Counted from the stretch's first letter, positions 8,645 through 17,904 are shown. The stretch is DNA of 64,000 bases from Natronococcus sp. AD-5 (GCF_030734285.1 NZ_CP132294.1:2542001-2606000), one strand, 5' to 3'. Notes: a model not told the origin generated them from the letters alone. Made by a program: numbers and translations.

Positions 8645-9669
8645 TGCTCGCCGCCGGGACGACCGAGACGGCGCTAATCGACGGCATCAGCGCCGCCGGC
8701 GCCTCCCCGGAGCTGATGGCGCACACGCCGTCGGCGGACGCCGAGATCCTCGCCTACGGCGCGCCGACGGCCGCACCCGTCACGCCGGTGAGTCCGACCG
8801 GCTGTCCGACGCCTGCCGCCGTGACGCGCGCCGTCCGAGAAGTCGTCGGATTCGAGGTGGCGGTCGTCGACGCGGGGCTCAGCGAGCCGACGGGTGCCCC
8901 GACGGTCGACCTCGGCGTCGAACCCGGTGCGGACGTCCGGGAGTCCGAGCCCGTTCCCGGAGCGGAACGCATCTTCGCTCGAGCCCGCGAGTACGGCCGA
9001 ACCCTTCCCGACGACGCGCTCGTGATCGGAGAGACGGTTCCCGGCGGGACGACGACCGCGCTCGGCGTGCTGACCGCGCTCGGCGAACCCGGCGGCGTCT
9101 CCTCCTCGCTCCCCGCGAATCCGCTCGAGCGGAAGCGCCGCGTCGTCGGGACGGGACTGGTCGAGAGCGGTCTGGAATCGGGCGACTGCGAGGGTGACCC
9201 CCTCTCGGCGATCCGTGCGGTCGGCGACCCCGTCCAGCCGACGGTCGCCGGCATCGCGGCCGGCGCGCTCGAGACCGGAACCGACGTAACCCTCGCCGGC
9301 GGCACGCAGATGGTCGCGATCGCCGCCGTCCTCCGCCACGCCGGGATCGACGCGCCGGTGACGATCGCGACGACCTCGTTCGTCGCGGACGAGCAGGGAG
9401 ACGCGCTCCCGGCTGCCTGCGATCGACTCGACTGCGACCTGCTCGCGACCGACCCCGGCTTCGACGAGCGCGACCACGTCGCGATGGAACGCTACTGCGC
9501 CGGCGAGGCGAAGGAGGGCGTCGCGATGGGCGGCGCGCTCTCGCTCGTCTCCGACGGTCGGATGGCTGCGGTCAGGGACCGACTCGAGGCCGTCTGTGCG
9601 CGACTCGGGATCGAAAACTCCGATCTCGACGTCGCAACAGAACCGCCGGAGGAGACGCATGGATCCTGA
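8635..9669 (+). CDS. cobT: CobT-like nicotinate-nucleotide-dependent phosphoribosyltransferase (UPF0284 type)
   Basis: A 344-residue soluble protein of the archaeal CobT-related group. It is expected to activate the lower-ligand base by transferring ribose phosphate from nicotinate mononucleotide. Visible features are VGETVPGGTTTALGVLTALG (about 131-150), a Gly-rich substrate region typical of the family, and EAKEGVAMGGALSL near 295-308, matching the catalytic-glutamate zone. Start ATG 8635 overlaps the cobY end by 10 nt and the stop overlaps the cobD start. The base it uses cannot be read from sequence. Confidence 0.88.
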   Translation: MRVVLAAGTTETALIDGISAAGASPELMAHTPSADAEILAYGAPTAAPVTPVSPTGCPTPAAVTRAVREVVGFEVAVVDAGLSEPTGAPTVDLGVEPGADVRESEPVPGAERIFARAREYGRTLPDDALVIGETVPGGTTTALGVLTALGEPGGVSSSLPANPLERKRRVVGTGLVESGLESGDCEGDPLSAIRAVGDPVQPTVAGIAAGALETGTDVTLAGGTQMVAIAAVLRHAGIDAPVTIATTSFVADEQGDALPAACDRLDCDLLATDPGFDERDHVAMERYCAGEAKEGVAMGGALSLVSDGRMAAVRDRLEAVCARLGIENSDLDVATEPPEETHGS

Positions 9670-10687
9670 CGCGATTCGAACCGGGAGGCGGGTCCCCCAC
9701 GGCGGCGAACCCGACCGCGAGATACTGGACTTCTCGGCGAACACGAATCCCGAGACGCCCGACGGGGTAGAGGAGGCCTACCGGGACGCGTTCGAGGCGT
9801 CCCGCCGCTATCCGGACGACGACTACCCCGACTACCGGCCGGCCGCGGCCGAATTCGTCGGCTGCGAACCCGAGCGCGTGATCCCGACGCCCGGCGGGCT
9901 CGCGGCGATCCGGCTGACGGTGGAGTGCTCGCTCGAGCCCGGCGACGACGCGCTCGTCCCGTACCCGAGCTTCGGCGAGTACGCCCGCGAGGTCCGCCTC
10001 CAGGGGGCGACCCCGCTGTTTACGCACGTCGACGACCTGCTCGAGATCCGTACCGACGTGCTCGAGAGCTGCGCGCTGGCCGTGGTCTGTACTCCGAACA
10101 ACCCGACCGGCGAGGCGGTCGATCCCGACGCGCTGGCGTCGTTCGCGGGCCGCTGCGGAGACGCCGGAACGACGCTGCTGGTCGACGAAGCGTTCCTGGG
10201 CTTTACCGACCTGCCGTCCGCAGCCGGGCTGGACCGCGAGCACGTCGTCGCCGCGCGCTCGCTCACCAAACTGTTCGGCCTCCCCGGTCTCCGGGCCGGC
10301 TTCGCCGTCGCGACGGGAGAGCGCCGGGATGCACTCGAGACCGCCAGGAGAGCCTGGTCGCTCGGCACGCCGGCCGCACGGGTCGGCGCCTACTGCTTAC
10401 GCCGAGACGCGTTCGTCCGGGAGACGCGCGAGCGCGTCGCCCGCGAGCGAGAGCGCATGCGAGACGCGCTGTCGGAACGGTTCGCGGTCGTGCCGTCGGA
10501 CGCGCCGTACCTGCTGTGCGACGTCGGCGACCGCGACGTCTCCGGCGTCCTCGAGACGGCCCGCGAGCGCGGCGTCGCCGTCCGGGACGCCACGACCTTC
10601 CGCGGGCTCGATTCCCACGTCCGGGTGGCCGTCAAGGACCGCGGGGCGAACGACCGGCTCCTAGCGGCGCTCGAGTGTAACGTATGA
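9659..10687 (+). CDS. cobD: L-threonine-O-3-phosphate decarboxylase CobD (PLP enzyme)
   Basis: Fold-type I PLP enzyme of 342 residues related to histidinol-phosphate aminotransferase. It makes (R)-1-amino-2-propanol phosphate, the linker used by CbiB. Residues 23-31 (LDFSANTNP), 144-151 (CTPNNPTG), 176-179 (DEAF) and the Schiff-base K204 in RSLTKLFGLPGLR are all in place. Start ATG 9659 overlaps cobT and the stop overlaps the cbiZ ATG by ATGA. Sequence alone cannot exclude an aminotransferase, but its place between cobT and cbiZ makes CobD the best call. Confidence 0.9.
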   Translation: MDPDAIRTGRRVPHGGEPDREILDFSANTNPETPDGVEEAYRDAFEASRRYPDDDYPDYRPAAAEFVGCEPERVIPTPGGLAAIRLTVECSLEPGDDALVPYPSFGEYAREVRLQGATPLFTHVDDLLEIRTDVLESCALAVVCTPNNPTGEAVDPDALASFAGRCGDAGTTLLVDEAFLGFTDLPSAAGLDREHVVAARSLTKLFGLPGLRAGFAVATGERRDALETARRAWSLGTPAARVGAYCLRRDAFVRETRERVARERERMRDALSERFAVVPSDAPYLLCDVGDRDVSGVLETARERGVAVRDATTFRGLDSHVRVAVKDRGANDRLLAALECNV

Positions 10688-11448
10688 CCGACACAACCCC
10701 TGAGAGCGCCGTAAACGCCCGCTGCCGCGACGGAGTGTTCCAGCTCCGCCGGCCCGGTACCGAGTGGCTCTCGACCGGCTGGAACGGCGGCCGCCGGCGG
10801 GCCGACTGCGCGTACAACATCTCGGTGCCCGAGGGGTGGGAGCGGACCGACCTCGACCGGTACGTCGGGGAGCGACTCGAGCGGGCCGGCTTCGCGGATC
10901 GAGACGGACCGGTCCTTCTCACCGGCGTCGACGTTGCGGATGCGCGCGGCGCTCGCTGCGAGCCGGTGACCGCGTACGCGACCGCCGGCGTCTCGAACCC
11001 GGCGGCCCTGCCGATGGATCCCGCGGGCGGTTCGCTTCCGGGTACGGACGCGTCAGCGACGGAGCCGCCGACGGGGACCGTCAACCTCCTCGTTTACACG
11101 ACCCGAGGGCTCGCCGACGGTGCCCTCTCGAACGTGCTCGCGGTCGCCGCCGAGGCGAAGGCGACGACGCTGCTGGCCGAAACCGGGTTCCCGGGGACGA
11201 CCACGGACGCGGTGATCGTCGGGCACGATCCGACGGGGCCGACCGCGACGTTTTCGGGTAGCGGAACGGCCGTCGGGGCGGCGACTCGAGCCTGCGTCCG
11301 CGACGCCGTCCGGGCCTCGTTGCGGGCCCACTACGACGATAACGAAAACGACGTCCCCGACTCGGTCGACGACGCGAAGTACGGCGTCTCGACCGACGTC
11401 CGGGCCGACCCGATCCGGCCGCGACTCGAGGAGACTACCGACCGATAG
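10684..11448 (+). CDS. cbiZ: Adenosylcobinamide amidohydrolase CbiZ
   Basis: Salvage enzyme of 254 residues that cleaves the aminopropanol side chain from adenosylcobinamide, returning adenosylcobyric acid for CbiB. Family landmarks are STGWNGG (30-36), DCAYNISVP, the variable central region around a VDVADARG segment, and the conserved VNLLVYTTRGLADGALSN block (about 134-151) with AAEAKATTLLA. Last gene of the operon, coupled to cobD by ATGA. Its presence means the cell can take in incomplete corrinoids and rebuild them. Confidence 0.93.
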   Translation: MTDTTPESAVNARCRDGVFQLRRPGTEWLSTGWNGGRRRADCAYNISVPEGWERTDLDRYVGERLERAGFADRDGPVLLTGVDVADARGARCEPVTAYATAGVSNPAALPMDPAGGSLPGTDASATEPPTGTVNLLVYTTRGLADGALSNVLAVAAEAKATTLLAETGFPGTTTDAVIVGHDPTGPTATFSGSGTAVGAATRACVRDAVRASLRAHYDDNENDVPDSVDDAKYGVSTDVRADPIRPRLEETTDR

Positions 11449-11514
11449 CCGCCGGGTTGGTAAGGTTCATCAGCGCACCGGTCTGGGATGAGCTTCAGAC
11501 AGTTCAGTGGACTT

Positions 11515-11531
11515 TCGTATACCATATACGA
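11515..11531 (+). terminator. Short hairpin between convergent genes
   Basis: TCGTATA-CCA-TATACGA forms a perfect 7-bp stem with a 3-nt loop in the 127-bp gap between the ends of cbiZ and the convergent membrane-protein gene. It could slow or end transcription from either side, but haloarchaeal termination depends mainly on T-runs and none flanks it, so the role is tentative. Confidence 0.3.
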
Positions 11532-11575
11532 GAGGTAGCGAGCGACGGAAACGGATCGGAGCGGCTGCGTGGCTT

Positions 11576-12076
11576 TCAGAGCGTCTTGCGATCGCTTTCT
11601 CCGCCCAGGAAGGCGTACGTAACGCCGAGAACGGCGCCGAACGCTGTAAACCCGAAGTAGCTTATCATACCGAGGTACGGGAGCGGCAGCTCTTCGGGAA
11701 CGTCGATTCCGGCGAAAATCGCCAGCGAGAAAATAACCGTGATTACGACCATGAGACCGTATGCGTAGATCGCCCCGGCGACCGCGCCGGTGACCGGCTC
11801 GTTAGCGAACTTCGTAAGCCCATCGTATCCCACGATTTTGGCGTATATCAGTCCGAAGAGCGTGGTGTGAACGAGGTGAAAAACCCACCCTATCATCGGC
11901 GCCGGTCCCGAAAATCCGTAGAGAGACGGGATCGCCCGCAAGATGACGTCTTCCGGCATCCAAAACTGGATTACGAGACCGAATACGATGCCGCCGACGA
12001 ACCCGCCAACGGCACCTTTGCTCCACTCGTGCAAAGAAACGCCCCCGATCGACCGTTCCGTTCCGAATCGTGCCAT
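11576..12076 (-). CDS. Multi-pass membrane protein of unknown function
   Basis: A 166-residue protein with about four hydrophobic segments (roughly 20-38, 55-80, 95-122 and 135-158) separated by short loops, preceded by MARFGTERSIGGVSLHEWSK. Pattern and size resemble small conserved haloarchaeal membrane proteins of the DUF6789 type, though I am not certain of the family. The gene is visibly poorer in G+C than the cobamide operon on one side and the antiporter on the other, which may mean recent arrival. It lies downstream of the antiporter gene in the same direction, separated by 152 bp. Confidence 0.7.
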   Translation of the reverse strand: MARFGTERSIGGVSLHEWSKGAVGGFVGGIVFGLVIQFWMPEDVILRAIPSLYGFSGPAPMIGWVFHLVHTTLFGLIYAKIVGYDGLTKFANEPVTGAVAGAIYAYGLMVVITVIFSLAIFAGIDVPEELPLPYLGMISYFGFTAFGAVLGVTYAFLGGESDRKTL

Positions 12077-12228
12077 GCGGTTACGTTATCAGGCCGAATA
12101 ATAGCGGTATGGTGTCGATCAAAAGAACTGCCACCGGTGCCATGAGAAGGCTCTGTCGAAATCGGTACTTCAAATCGTAGTGCCCTCCGACTGTCGGGAA
12201 GCGCACGGTACTACCGATCGGGTACGTG

Positions 12229-14334
12229 TTACGACAGCCGGAGGAACTGCCGGTCGTCGGCTCGTTCCTCGGTCGCGGGGTACATGATGACGAAGTTTCC
12301 GTCGGTGAGCGTCGAGATGCTCTTCGGCAGCGTCTGCAGTTCCGGGTGCCATCCGGCGTCGTTTCGGCGAGAACTCGTACAGACGACGAGGTCGCCCGGT
12401 CGAACGTCGTCTCGGAGCGTCGAGAGCAGCCCTCTCCAGCCGGTTATCGCTTCGAACTCGCCGGGAGCGTCCGGCTCGACGAGTTCGAACAGGCGTTCGA
12501 ACTGCTCCGGGTTGCCGCCGACGACGAGACCGCGGATCGGCGCCCCCGTATCCTCGGAGACGATTTTTACGGTATGTAGCGCCTCGTAGAACCCGTCGTT
12601 GTGGTCGATCCTCGGCGGGAGAACGAGCACGATTCGTTGCGTCGTGTTGAGCGGCTCGCGAACCCGTCCGACGAGCGTCAGTTGTGTGGTCCGGCTCAGT
12701 ACTTGATCGATGATGTGGCCGAAGACGTTCTGTGCCCGCGAGCGGGCGCCGTCCCACCCGATGACGAGCGTCGTGATCCGGTTTTCGGCCGCCGAGCGAA
12801 CGATGCCGGACGCGACGTTGTGATTGATACGCGTGTGAGCTTCGATCGACACTTCCGCGCTCGACGCGTACGCTTCGACGCCCTCGAGGACGCCCTCCGC
12901 TTCGGCGACCTTCGCCTCGGTTCGCGCGTTCCGGTCCGGCTGTACGACCGAAACCGTGTAAATCGGCTCGTCGGAGCGCGCGTTGCGGATCGTAAACGCG
13001 AGGTCCAGCAACGACTCCGTGTATCTCGAGTCCTTCGACACCGGAACGAGGATCCGCTGTGGCGTGTCGCTCGGATCGTACGCGTCGTGCTCGCGTGCGC
13101 GGACGAGTCCGCTGCCGGCGCGTTCGACGAGCGCGGGACTGACGAGACTCACCGCGAGGATCATCAGGACGACCCCGTTGATCATGTTCTGATCGAAGCC
13201 CGGAATCTCCGCCTCGAAGCCGATCTGAACGATCGCGAGCGCGGCGGCCGCCTGTCCGACGGACAGGCCGAACATGCCGATCACTTCGTTCCGCTGGTAG
13301 CCGTACGCCCGCCCCGTCGCCCACGCCGCGGCGTACTTCGTCGCGAAGACCATGACGATCAGCGAGGTGGCGATGACGAGGGTGTCCGTCCCCTCGAGGA
13401 CGACGGCAGCATCGACGAGCATCCCGACCGAAAGCAGGAAGAAGGGAATGAACAGGGCGTTGCCGACGAACTCGATGCGGTTCATCAGCGGTCCGGACTC
13501 CGGAACGAGACGGTTGAGGGTGAGGCCGGCGAGGAAGGCGCCGATGATGTGTTCGACGCCGACGAGTTCGGCGAGGAACGCGCAGGCGAACAGCACGGCC
13601 ATCACGAACAGGAACTCGAAGTAGCTCTCCTCGGAGTGGGCCCGGAAGAACCACCGTCCGAGTCGCGGCACGAGCACCCAGATGCTCGCGAAAAAGATCG
13701 TCAACCCGATACCGAGTTGCACCCAGAACATGGCGTCGAGCGTCCCGCCGGCGGCCGCGACCACGACCGCGAGCACGAGCAGGGCGAGGGTGTCCGTCAG
13801 GATCGTCCCGCCGATGGTCGCCGTCATCGCCTCGTTCGTCGCGATCCCCAGGCGGTTGACGACCGGATACGCGAGCAGCGTGTGCGAGGAGAAGATCGCC
13901 GCGAACAGCGACGCCGCCGCGACCGTCAGATCCAGCACGTAGACGCCGACGACGGTTCCGACCGCTTGCGGGATCACGAACGATAACAGCCCGAAAACGA
14001 TGCTGCGGTCCTTGTACTCGATGAACTGGTTGATGTTGATCTCGAGCCCCGCGATGAACATCAGGTAGATCAGCCCGACTTCGCCGAGCAACTGGATCGT
14101 CGCGTCCCGCTCGAGCAGATTCACGCCGTTGGGACCGATCGCCGCGCCGATCAGGATGATCCCGATGATCCCCGGCAGGCGGTAGCGCTTGAGCGCGAGC
14201 GGCGCGACGAGGAAGATCACCATCGCGAGCCCGAAGATGAGGATCGGATCATCGAACGGCGGCGCCAGCGGCGAGGCTGCCGTGAGCGGCAGGATCGTTT
14301 CACCCGCGTGTGCGTCGAACGACCGAGTCTGCAT
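12229..14334 (-). CDS. CPA2-type cation/proton antiporter with C-terminal Usp-like tandem
   Basis: A 701-residue protein. Residues about 30-425 hold roughly twelve membrane helices of a Kef/Nap-type sodium or potassium/proton exchanger ([52 protein letters not shown]). Residues about 427-560 ([21 protein letters not shown]...TTLVIGWDG) and 565-690 are two universal-stress-protein-like cytosolic domains that probably sense nucleotides or energy state. It is likely part of ionic homeostasis in a salt-in cell; the transported ion cannot be deduced. Start ATG 14334 gives a short N-terminal tail before the first helix. Confidence 0.88.
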   Translation of the reverse strand: MQTRSFDAHAGETILPLTAASPLAPPFDDPILIFGLAMVIFLVAPLALKRYRLPGIIGIILIGAAIGPNGVNLLERDATIQLLGEVGLIYLMFIAGLEININQFIEYKDRSIVFGLLSFVIPQAVGTVVGVYVLDLTVAAASLFAAIFSSHTLLAYPVVNRLGIATNEAMTATIGGTILTDTLALLVLAVVVAAAGGTLDAMFWVQLGIGLTIFFASIWVLVPRLGRWFFRAHSEESYFEFLFVMAVLFACAFLAELVGVEHIIGAFLAGLTLNRLVPESGPLMNRIEFVGNALFIPFFLLSVGMLVDAAVVLEGTDTLVIATSLIVMVFATKYAAAWATGRAYGYQRNEVIGMFGLSVGQAAAALAIVQIGFEAEIPGFDQNMINGVVLMILAVSLVSPALVERAGSGLVRAREHDAYDPSDTPQRILVPVSKDSRYTESLLDLAFTIRNARSDEPIYTVSVVQPDRNARTEAKVAEAEGVLEGVEAYASSAEVSIEAHTRINHNVASGIVRSAAENRITTLVIGWDGARSRAQNVFGHIIDQVLSRTTQLTLVGRVREPLNTTQRIVLVLPPRIDHNDGFYEALHTVKIVSEDTGAPIRGLVVGGNPEQFERLFELVEPDAPGEFEAITGWRGLLSTLRDDVRPGDLVVCTSSRRNDAGWHPELQTLPKSISTLTDGNFVIMYPATEERADDRQFLRLS

Positions 14335-14471
14335 TCCGGTCGCTCCTTCACCACCTCAAACCATCAATGGTGATCCCGGCATTAACTGCCCGACCGAATC
14401 GACGCGCGTCGCCCGAGAGGGCGAGCGATCGACACGGAGGTTAAATCCGCTCGAGCCGTACGACCGGCCCG

Positions 14472-14885
14472 ATGGACGACGAGGACCCGTCAGCGATTCG
14501 CTCGATCGCCGTCTCGCCGGACGACGCCGTCGACGCCTTCGTCTACAGCCGGGAGAACCCCGGGGAGGCCGTCCTCCGGGTGACGCCGCCGTTCCACGGC
14601 CGAATGCGGGCCAGAATCCACGTGTACCGCGTCGACGATACGCACCTGACCGGTGCGGTTCACCTCTCGCCCGACGACGTCATCGAGGACGACGTGTCGG
14701 CGGCGTACCCCCGTCTCGAGGACGAACTCGAGGACGCTGACCCGGACGAAACCGGGGGGATTCGAAAGCGACACGCCGAGGCGGTCGAAGCGTGGCAGGA
14801 ACGGGCGCGAGAAGCGATCGTCGAGTCGGTGCCGATAGAAACCGCCGACGGCTCACGACGCGTCGAAGTCAAACGGCTGGGATAG
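14472..14885 (+). CDS. Conserved haloarchaeal protein of unknown function
   Basis: A 137-residue soluble acidic protein. Residues 1-70 read as a compact beta-rich unit (IRSIAVSPDDAVDAFVYSRE, VLRVTPPFHGRMRARIHVYR, TGAVHLSPDDVI); residues 75-125 are a charged helix ending in SRRVEVKRL. No catalytic motif, signal peptide or membrane segment. The start ATG 14472 follows a GC-rich gap with a ggttaaatcc box (near 14440) about 27 bp upstream, fitting leaderless transcription. I recognise the type from haloarchaeal genomes but no function. Confidence 0.75.
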   Translation: MDDEDPSAIRSIAVSPDDAVDAFVYSRENPGEAVLRVTPPFHGRMRARIHVYRVDDTHLTGAVHLSPDDVIEDDVSAAYPRLEDELEDADPDETGGIRKRHAEAVEAWQERAREAIVESVPIETADGSRRVEVKRLG

Positions 14886-15018
14886 CGGTACTGGTTGGTA
14901 TTACGAGGGGGCGACGAATGGCGGCGTTCGATTTCGATACGAACGGGTGCGCAGGTTCACACTTTCACTTTCACTCCGGACGGATCGGTTTGACGTACTG
15001 TCAGTCAAAGCGGTAGGT

Positions 15019-15228
15019 ATGACGATAATCGTGGATCGAACGGAGGACCGGAGCGACCGAGACGAGTCGATGGAAGCGGGATCGACCGCCACGTCGGAAC
15101 GACGCCGAATCGACGTGACGGATCTGCACGCCGACGGAATCTCTGAGTTCGTCGACGCGAACGTCGACACCGACGACGTGTCGCTCGAGCACCGCGGCGC
15201 CCGGACCTACCTCGTCCTCGAGAGCTGA
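15019..15228 (+). CDS. Small acidic protein of unknown function
   Basis: A 69-residue protein from ATG 15019 (MTIIVDRTEDRSDRDESMEA). The first half is charged and probably flexible; the second half (RRIDVTDLHADGISEFVDAN...RGARTYLVLES) looks like a small alpha/beta unit. Acidic composition and G/C third positions favour a real gene over chance. An upstream in-frame start at 14947 would add a basic, unlikely extension. It is convergent with the dha operon. Function unknown. Confidence 0.6.
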   Translation: MTIIVDRTEDRSDRDESMEAGSTATSERRRIDVTDLHADGISEFVDANVDTDDVSLEHRGARTYLVLES

Positions 15229-15276
15229 GGAGAACGGCCGCCGCATCGGCCGCGTCGTCCCGGCCGCACCAGCGCG

Positions 15277-15660
15277 TTACACCTTCGAGACGTCGGCCGC
15301 GTCTTCCGCGGCCTCGCGAACCGACTCGACGGTCGCGCTCGGTGACGTCGCCGCCACGGCGGCGTTGAGCGCCCCCTCGAGGACCGGGGCGTCGGCGATG
15401 GCCACCTCGTCGACGGCGGCCTCCTCGATCGCGAGTTCGGCGTTCATGACGGCGCTGCCGAGATCGACGAGGACGACGACGCCGTCCTCGCTATCGACGT
15501 CTTCGATCGCTTCGCGGATCGGGTCCGGCGTCGTCCCGATCCGGCCGTCTTCCGTTCCGCCGACGGCTTCGATCCGGGCATCACCGCCCATCTCCCGGGC
15601 GATCTCGCGGATTCCGTCGGCGGCTCGCCCGCTGTGCGAGACGACGACGATGCCGACCAT
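15277..15660 (-). CDS. dhaM: PTS-dependent dihydroxyacetone kinase phosphotransfer subunit DhaM
   Basis: A 127-residue EIIA-mannose-like subunit that carries phosphate from HPr to the ADP bound in DhaL. The phosphorylated histidine is H9 in GIVVVSHSGRAA; the VVVLVDLGSAVMNAEL segment (about 71-86) is typical. It consists of the EIIA domain only, without the HPr and enzyme I-like domains fused in Escherichia coli DhaM. Its start overlaps the dhaL stop by one base. Its presence means the kinase draws on phosphoenolpyruvate rather than ATP; no ptsH or ptsI lies in the window. Confidence 0.9.
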   Translation of the reverse strand: MVGIVVVSHSGRAADGIREIAREMGGDARIEAVGGTEDGRIGTTPDPIREAIEDVDSEDGVVVLVDLGSAVMNAELAIEEAAVDEVAIADAPVLEGALNAAVAATSPSATVESVREAAEDAADVSKV

Positions 15661-16382
15661 CAGGCGCCCCCATCGCCGTCGGCGGCAGGCTCCTCGAGTT
15701 CGTCGGGATCGACCTCCGCTTCGGCGTCGACCTCGACGTCGCCGTCCAGATACTCCGTCGCGACCGCGAACAGCTCCTCGAGCAGGTAGAGCGTGCTGGT
15801 CGCGCCGGGGTCCTGGTGGCCGACGGATCGCCAGCCCAGGTACGACGCCCGCCCCTTCTTGGCGCGTAGCGGCGTCGTAAACGCGACGCCCCGCCCCGCG
15901 GCGTCGACGGCCTTCCCGAGCGCCTCGAGCGGTTCGTGATCGTCGACCTCGATCGCCTTCTTGTAGGTGTGGACCGCCGGCGTGATCGCGTCGACCATCG
16001 TCTTGTCGCCCACGGACGCTTTTCCTCGCTCTTCGACGGTCTCGAGGTAGCGCTCGGCGAACGCGACCGACGACTCGGCGGTGATCCCCTCCTCGAGTTC
16101 CTGACTCGCCTTCATCAGCGAACCGCCGTAGAGCGGCCCGGAGGCGCCGCCGACCTCCGAGACGAGCGCGACGCCGGTCGTCTTGACGAGCTCCGCGGGT
16201 TCGCCGTCGGCGTCCTCGAGCCGCTCCAGGGCGGCCTGGAACCCGCGGTTCATGTTCGCACCGTGGTCCGCGTCGCCGATCGCGGAGTCCAGTTCCGTCA
16301 GGTGACTTTTCTCCGCTTCGAGCCGATCTGCGATCGCGTCGACCGCCGCGCGGACCGCCTCGGACTGCGTTTCCCGATCCAT
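15660..16382 (-). CDS. dhaL: Dihydroxyacetone kinase ADP-binding subunit DhaL
   Basis: A 240-residue subunit holding the tightly bound ADP that is re-phosphorylated by DhaM. The magnesium-binding aspartates are D32, D37 and D39 in ELDSAIGDADHG, with GANMNRGF following. GSLMKASQE and PGATSTLYLLEELF match the helical barrel of the family. The last 25 residues form a very acidic tail (VDAEAEVDPDELEEP) typical of halophilic adaptation. It lies 7 bp downstream of dhaK and overlaps dhaM, so the three are one operon. Confidence 0.92.
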   Translation of the reverse strand: MDRETQSEAVRAAVDAIADRLEAEKSHLTELDSAIGDADHGANMNRGFQAALERLEDADGEPAELVKTTGVALVSEVGGASGPLYGGSLMKASQELEEGITAESSVAFAERYLETVEERGKASVGDKTMVDAITPAVHTYKKAIEVDDHEPLEALGKAVDAAGRGVAFTTPLRAKKGRASYLGWRSVGHQDPGATSTLYLLEELFAVATEYLDGDVEVDAEAEVDPDELEEPAADGDGGA

Positions 16383-16389
16383 TCCGATC

Positions 16390-17397
16390 TCACCTGCCCT
16401 CCGTCACGGTCAGCCCGGGCGTCTCGGCCGGAGCGGCGAGCAGTTCCTTCAGTTCGTCGTCGAGTTCGAGCACCGTGATCGAACAGCCCATCATGTCGAG
16501 CGAGGTCATGTAGTCCCCGACCCAGGCGTCCCACGTCTCGAGTCCGCGGTCGTCGAGCAGTTCCTGGAGCCGGCGGTTGACCACGTAGAGCTCCATCAGC
16601 GGCGTTCCGCCCATCCCGTTGACGATGGTCGCGACCTCGGTGCCGGAGTCGAGGTCGAGGTCCGCTACCGCGGCCTCGGTGAGGTGCTCCGTGATCTCGT
16701 CGGCGGACATGATCTCCGTGCGCTCGGTCCCCGGTTCGCCGTGGATTCCGATCCCGAGCTCGATCTCGTCCTCGCCGAGCTCGAACGTCGGCTCGCCCTT
16801 CTCGGGCGTGACACAGGACGTGAGCGCCATCCCCATCGTTCCGACGCGATCGTTCGCCTTCTCGGCGACGCGCTTGATCTCCGCTACGTCGCCGCCCCGC
16901 TGGGCCATCGCCCCGGCGACCTTGTGGACGAAGATCGTTCCGCAGACGCCGCGACGACCCGACGTGTACAGCGAGTCCTCGACCGCGACGTCGTCGTTGA
17001 CCACGACGTACTCGACGTCCGTGTCGGCTTCCATCTCCGCCATCTCGATGGCCGTCTCGAAGTTCATCACGTCGCCCTCGTAGTTCTTGACGACGCAGAA
17101 CACCCCGTCGCCGCCGTCGCAGGCCTGGATCATTTCGCTCAACTGATCGGCCGTCGGCGACGTAAACACCTCCCCCGCGGCCGCGCCGTCGAGCATTCCG
17201 TCGCCGATGTAACCCGCGTGCGTCGGCTCGTGTCCGCTCCCACCGCCGGAGACGATTCCGACCTTCCCGTCGACGGGGGCGTCGGCGCGGACGACGACCT
17301 CGGTTCCCTCGAGTCGCCGCAGGCCCGGATGGGCCGCGACCATTCCCTCGAGCATCTCGTCGACGACCGCTTCCGGTTCGTTGATGAGTTTCTTCAT
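16390..17397 (-). CDS. dhaK: Dihydroxyacetone kinase substrate-binding subunit DhaK
   Basis: A 335-residue subunit that binds dihydroxyacetone covalently and phosphorylates it to the glycolytic intermediate DHAP. H56 in GGGSGHEPTHAGY and the hemiaminal-forming H219 in GIGIHGEPG are both present. The ATG at 17397 is chosen because MKKLINEPEAVVDEMLEG is the standard N-terminus; a GAGGAG Shine-Dalgarno-like run lies just before it. In halophiles this route would use DHA from glycerol or from the alga Dunaliella. First gene of the dhaKLM operon. Confidence 0.95.
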   Translation of the reverse strand: MKKLINEPEAVVDEMLEGMVAAHPGLRRLEGTEVVVRADAPVDGKVGIVSGGGSGHEPTHAGYIGDGMLDGAAAGEVFTSPTADQLSEMIQACDGGDGVFCVVKNYEGDVMNFETAIEMAEMEADTDVEYVVVNDDVAVEDSLYTSGRRGVCGTIFVHKVAGAMAQRGGDVAEIKRVAEKANDRVGTMGMALTSCVTPEKGEPTFELGEDEIELGIGIHGEPGTERTEIMSADEITEHLTEAAVADLDLDSGTEVATIVNGMGGTPLMELYVVNRRLQELLDDRGLETWDAWVGDYMTSLDMMGCSITVLELDDELKELLAAPAETPGLTVTEGR

Positions 17398-17655
17398 GCT
17401 CCTCACGGTGACTGTGGGCACATACCATGATAACGCTTGCTCGTAACCGCGCCGGACGAAAAGGGGCCGACGAAGCGAGTAGAACCCCGACGATCGAATC
17501 GGACCGGAAGCGACGCCCGGACGACGTCGGGGACACGCCGATTCGTCGGCGGTTACGGACCGCCGGTCCCGTTCGACGGTCCGCTCGCGTCGGTGATACC
17601 GGGACCTGCCCATTCGGCGCCAACCTATTTACGTTCAGTCGGCGGATAGTGTCAC
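17398..17655. promoter_or_regulatory. Divergent promoter region, dhaK and amphi-Trp gene
   Basis: The gap holds start signals for both neighbours. Before the plus-strand gene, cctatttacg (17623-17632) stands about 25-30 bp from ATG 17656. Before dhaK, the complement has cgttatcatgg about 30-40 bp from its ATG. No clear operator palindrome is seen. Confidence 0.4.
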
Positions 17656-17904
17656 ATGGCCGAAAAGACCGATCACGAGGAGAACGTGTCCCGCGACGAA
17701 GCCGCGGACTTACTGCAGGAACTCGCTCGCGAAATCCGAGGCGAGGACCGGGTCGACATCCACGTCGGAAACAAGACGCTGACGTTGAGTCCGGCGTCCG
17801 TTCTCGAGTACGGTATCGGAGTCGAAGAACGATCGCCGATGCTCGGCGGCGATCACGAAAAGATCACGGTGACGCTTGAGTGGGAAGTCGGGAAGGAGGC
17901 GTAG
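17656..17904 (+). CDS. Amphi-Trp domain protein
   Basis: An 82-residue small protein. Residues 10-80 match the amphi-Trp pattern: an N-terminal helix with RDEAADLLQELAREI, then RVDIHVGNKTLTLSPASVLEYGIGVEE and a final strand ITVTLEWEV with the conserved tryptophan. These domains are widespread in archaea and thought to form small amphipathic beta structures; their biochemical role is unknown. It has its own promoter and is divergent from the dha operon. Confidence 0.85.
   Translation: MAEKTDHEENVSRDEAADLLQELAREIRGEDRVDIHVGNKTLTLSPASVLEYGIGVEERSPMLGGDHEKITVTLEWEVGKEA

Noticed and set aside
14919-15017. 32-codon frame with a His/Phe run (SHFHFHS)
   Set aside because: No promoter of its own, no conservation evidence, and the run arises from a simple cactttcacttt repeat.
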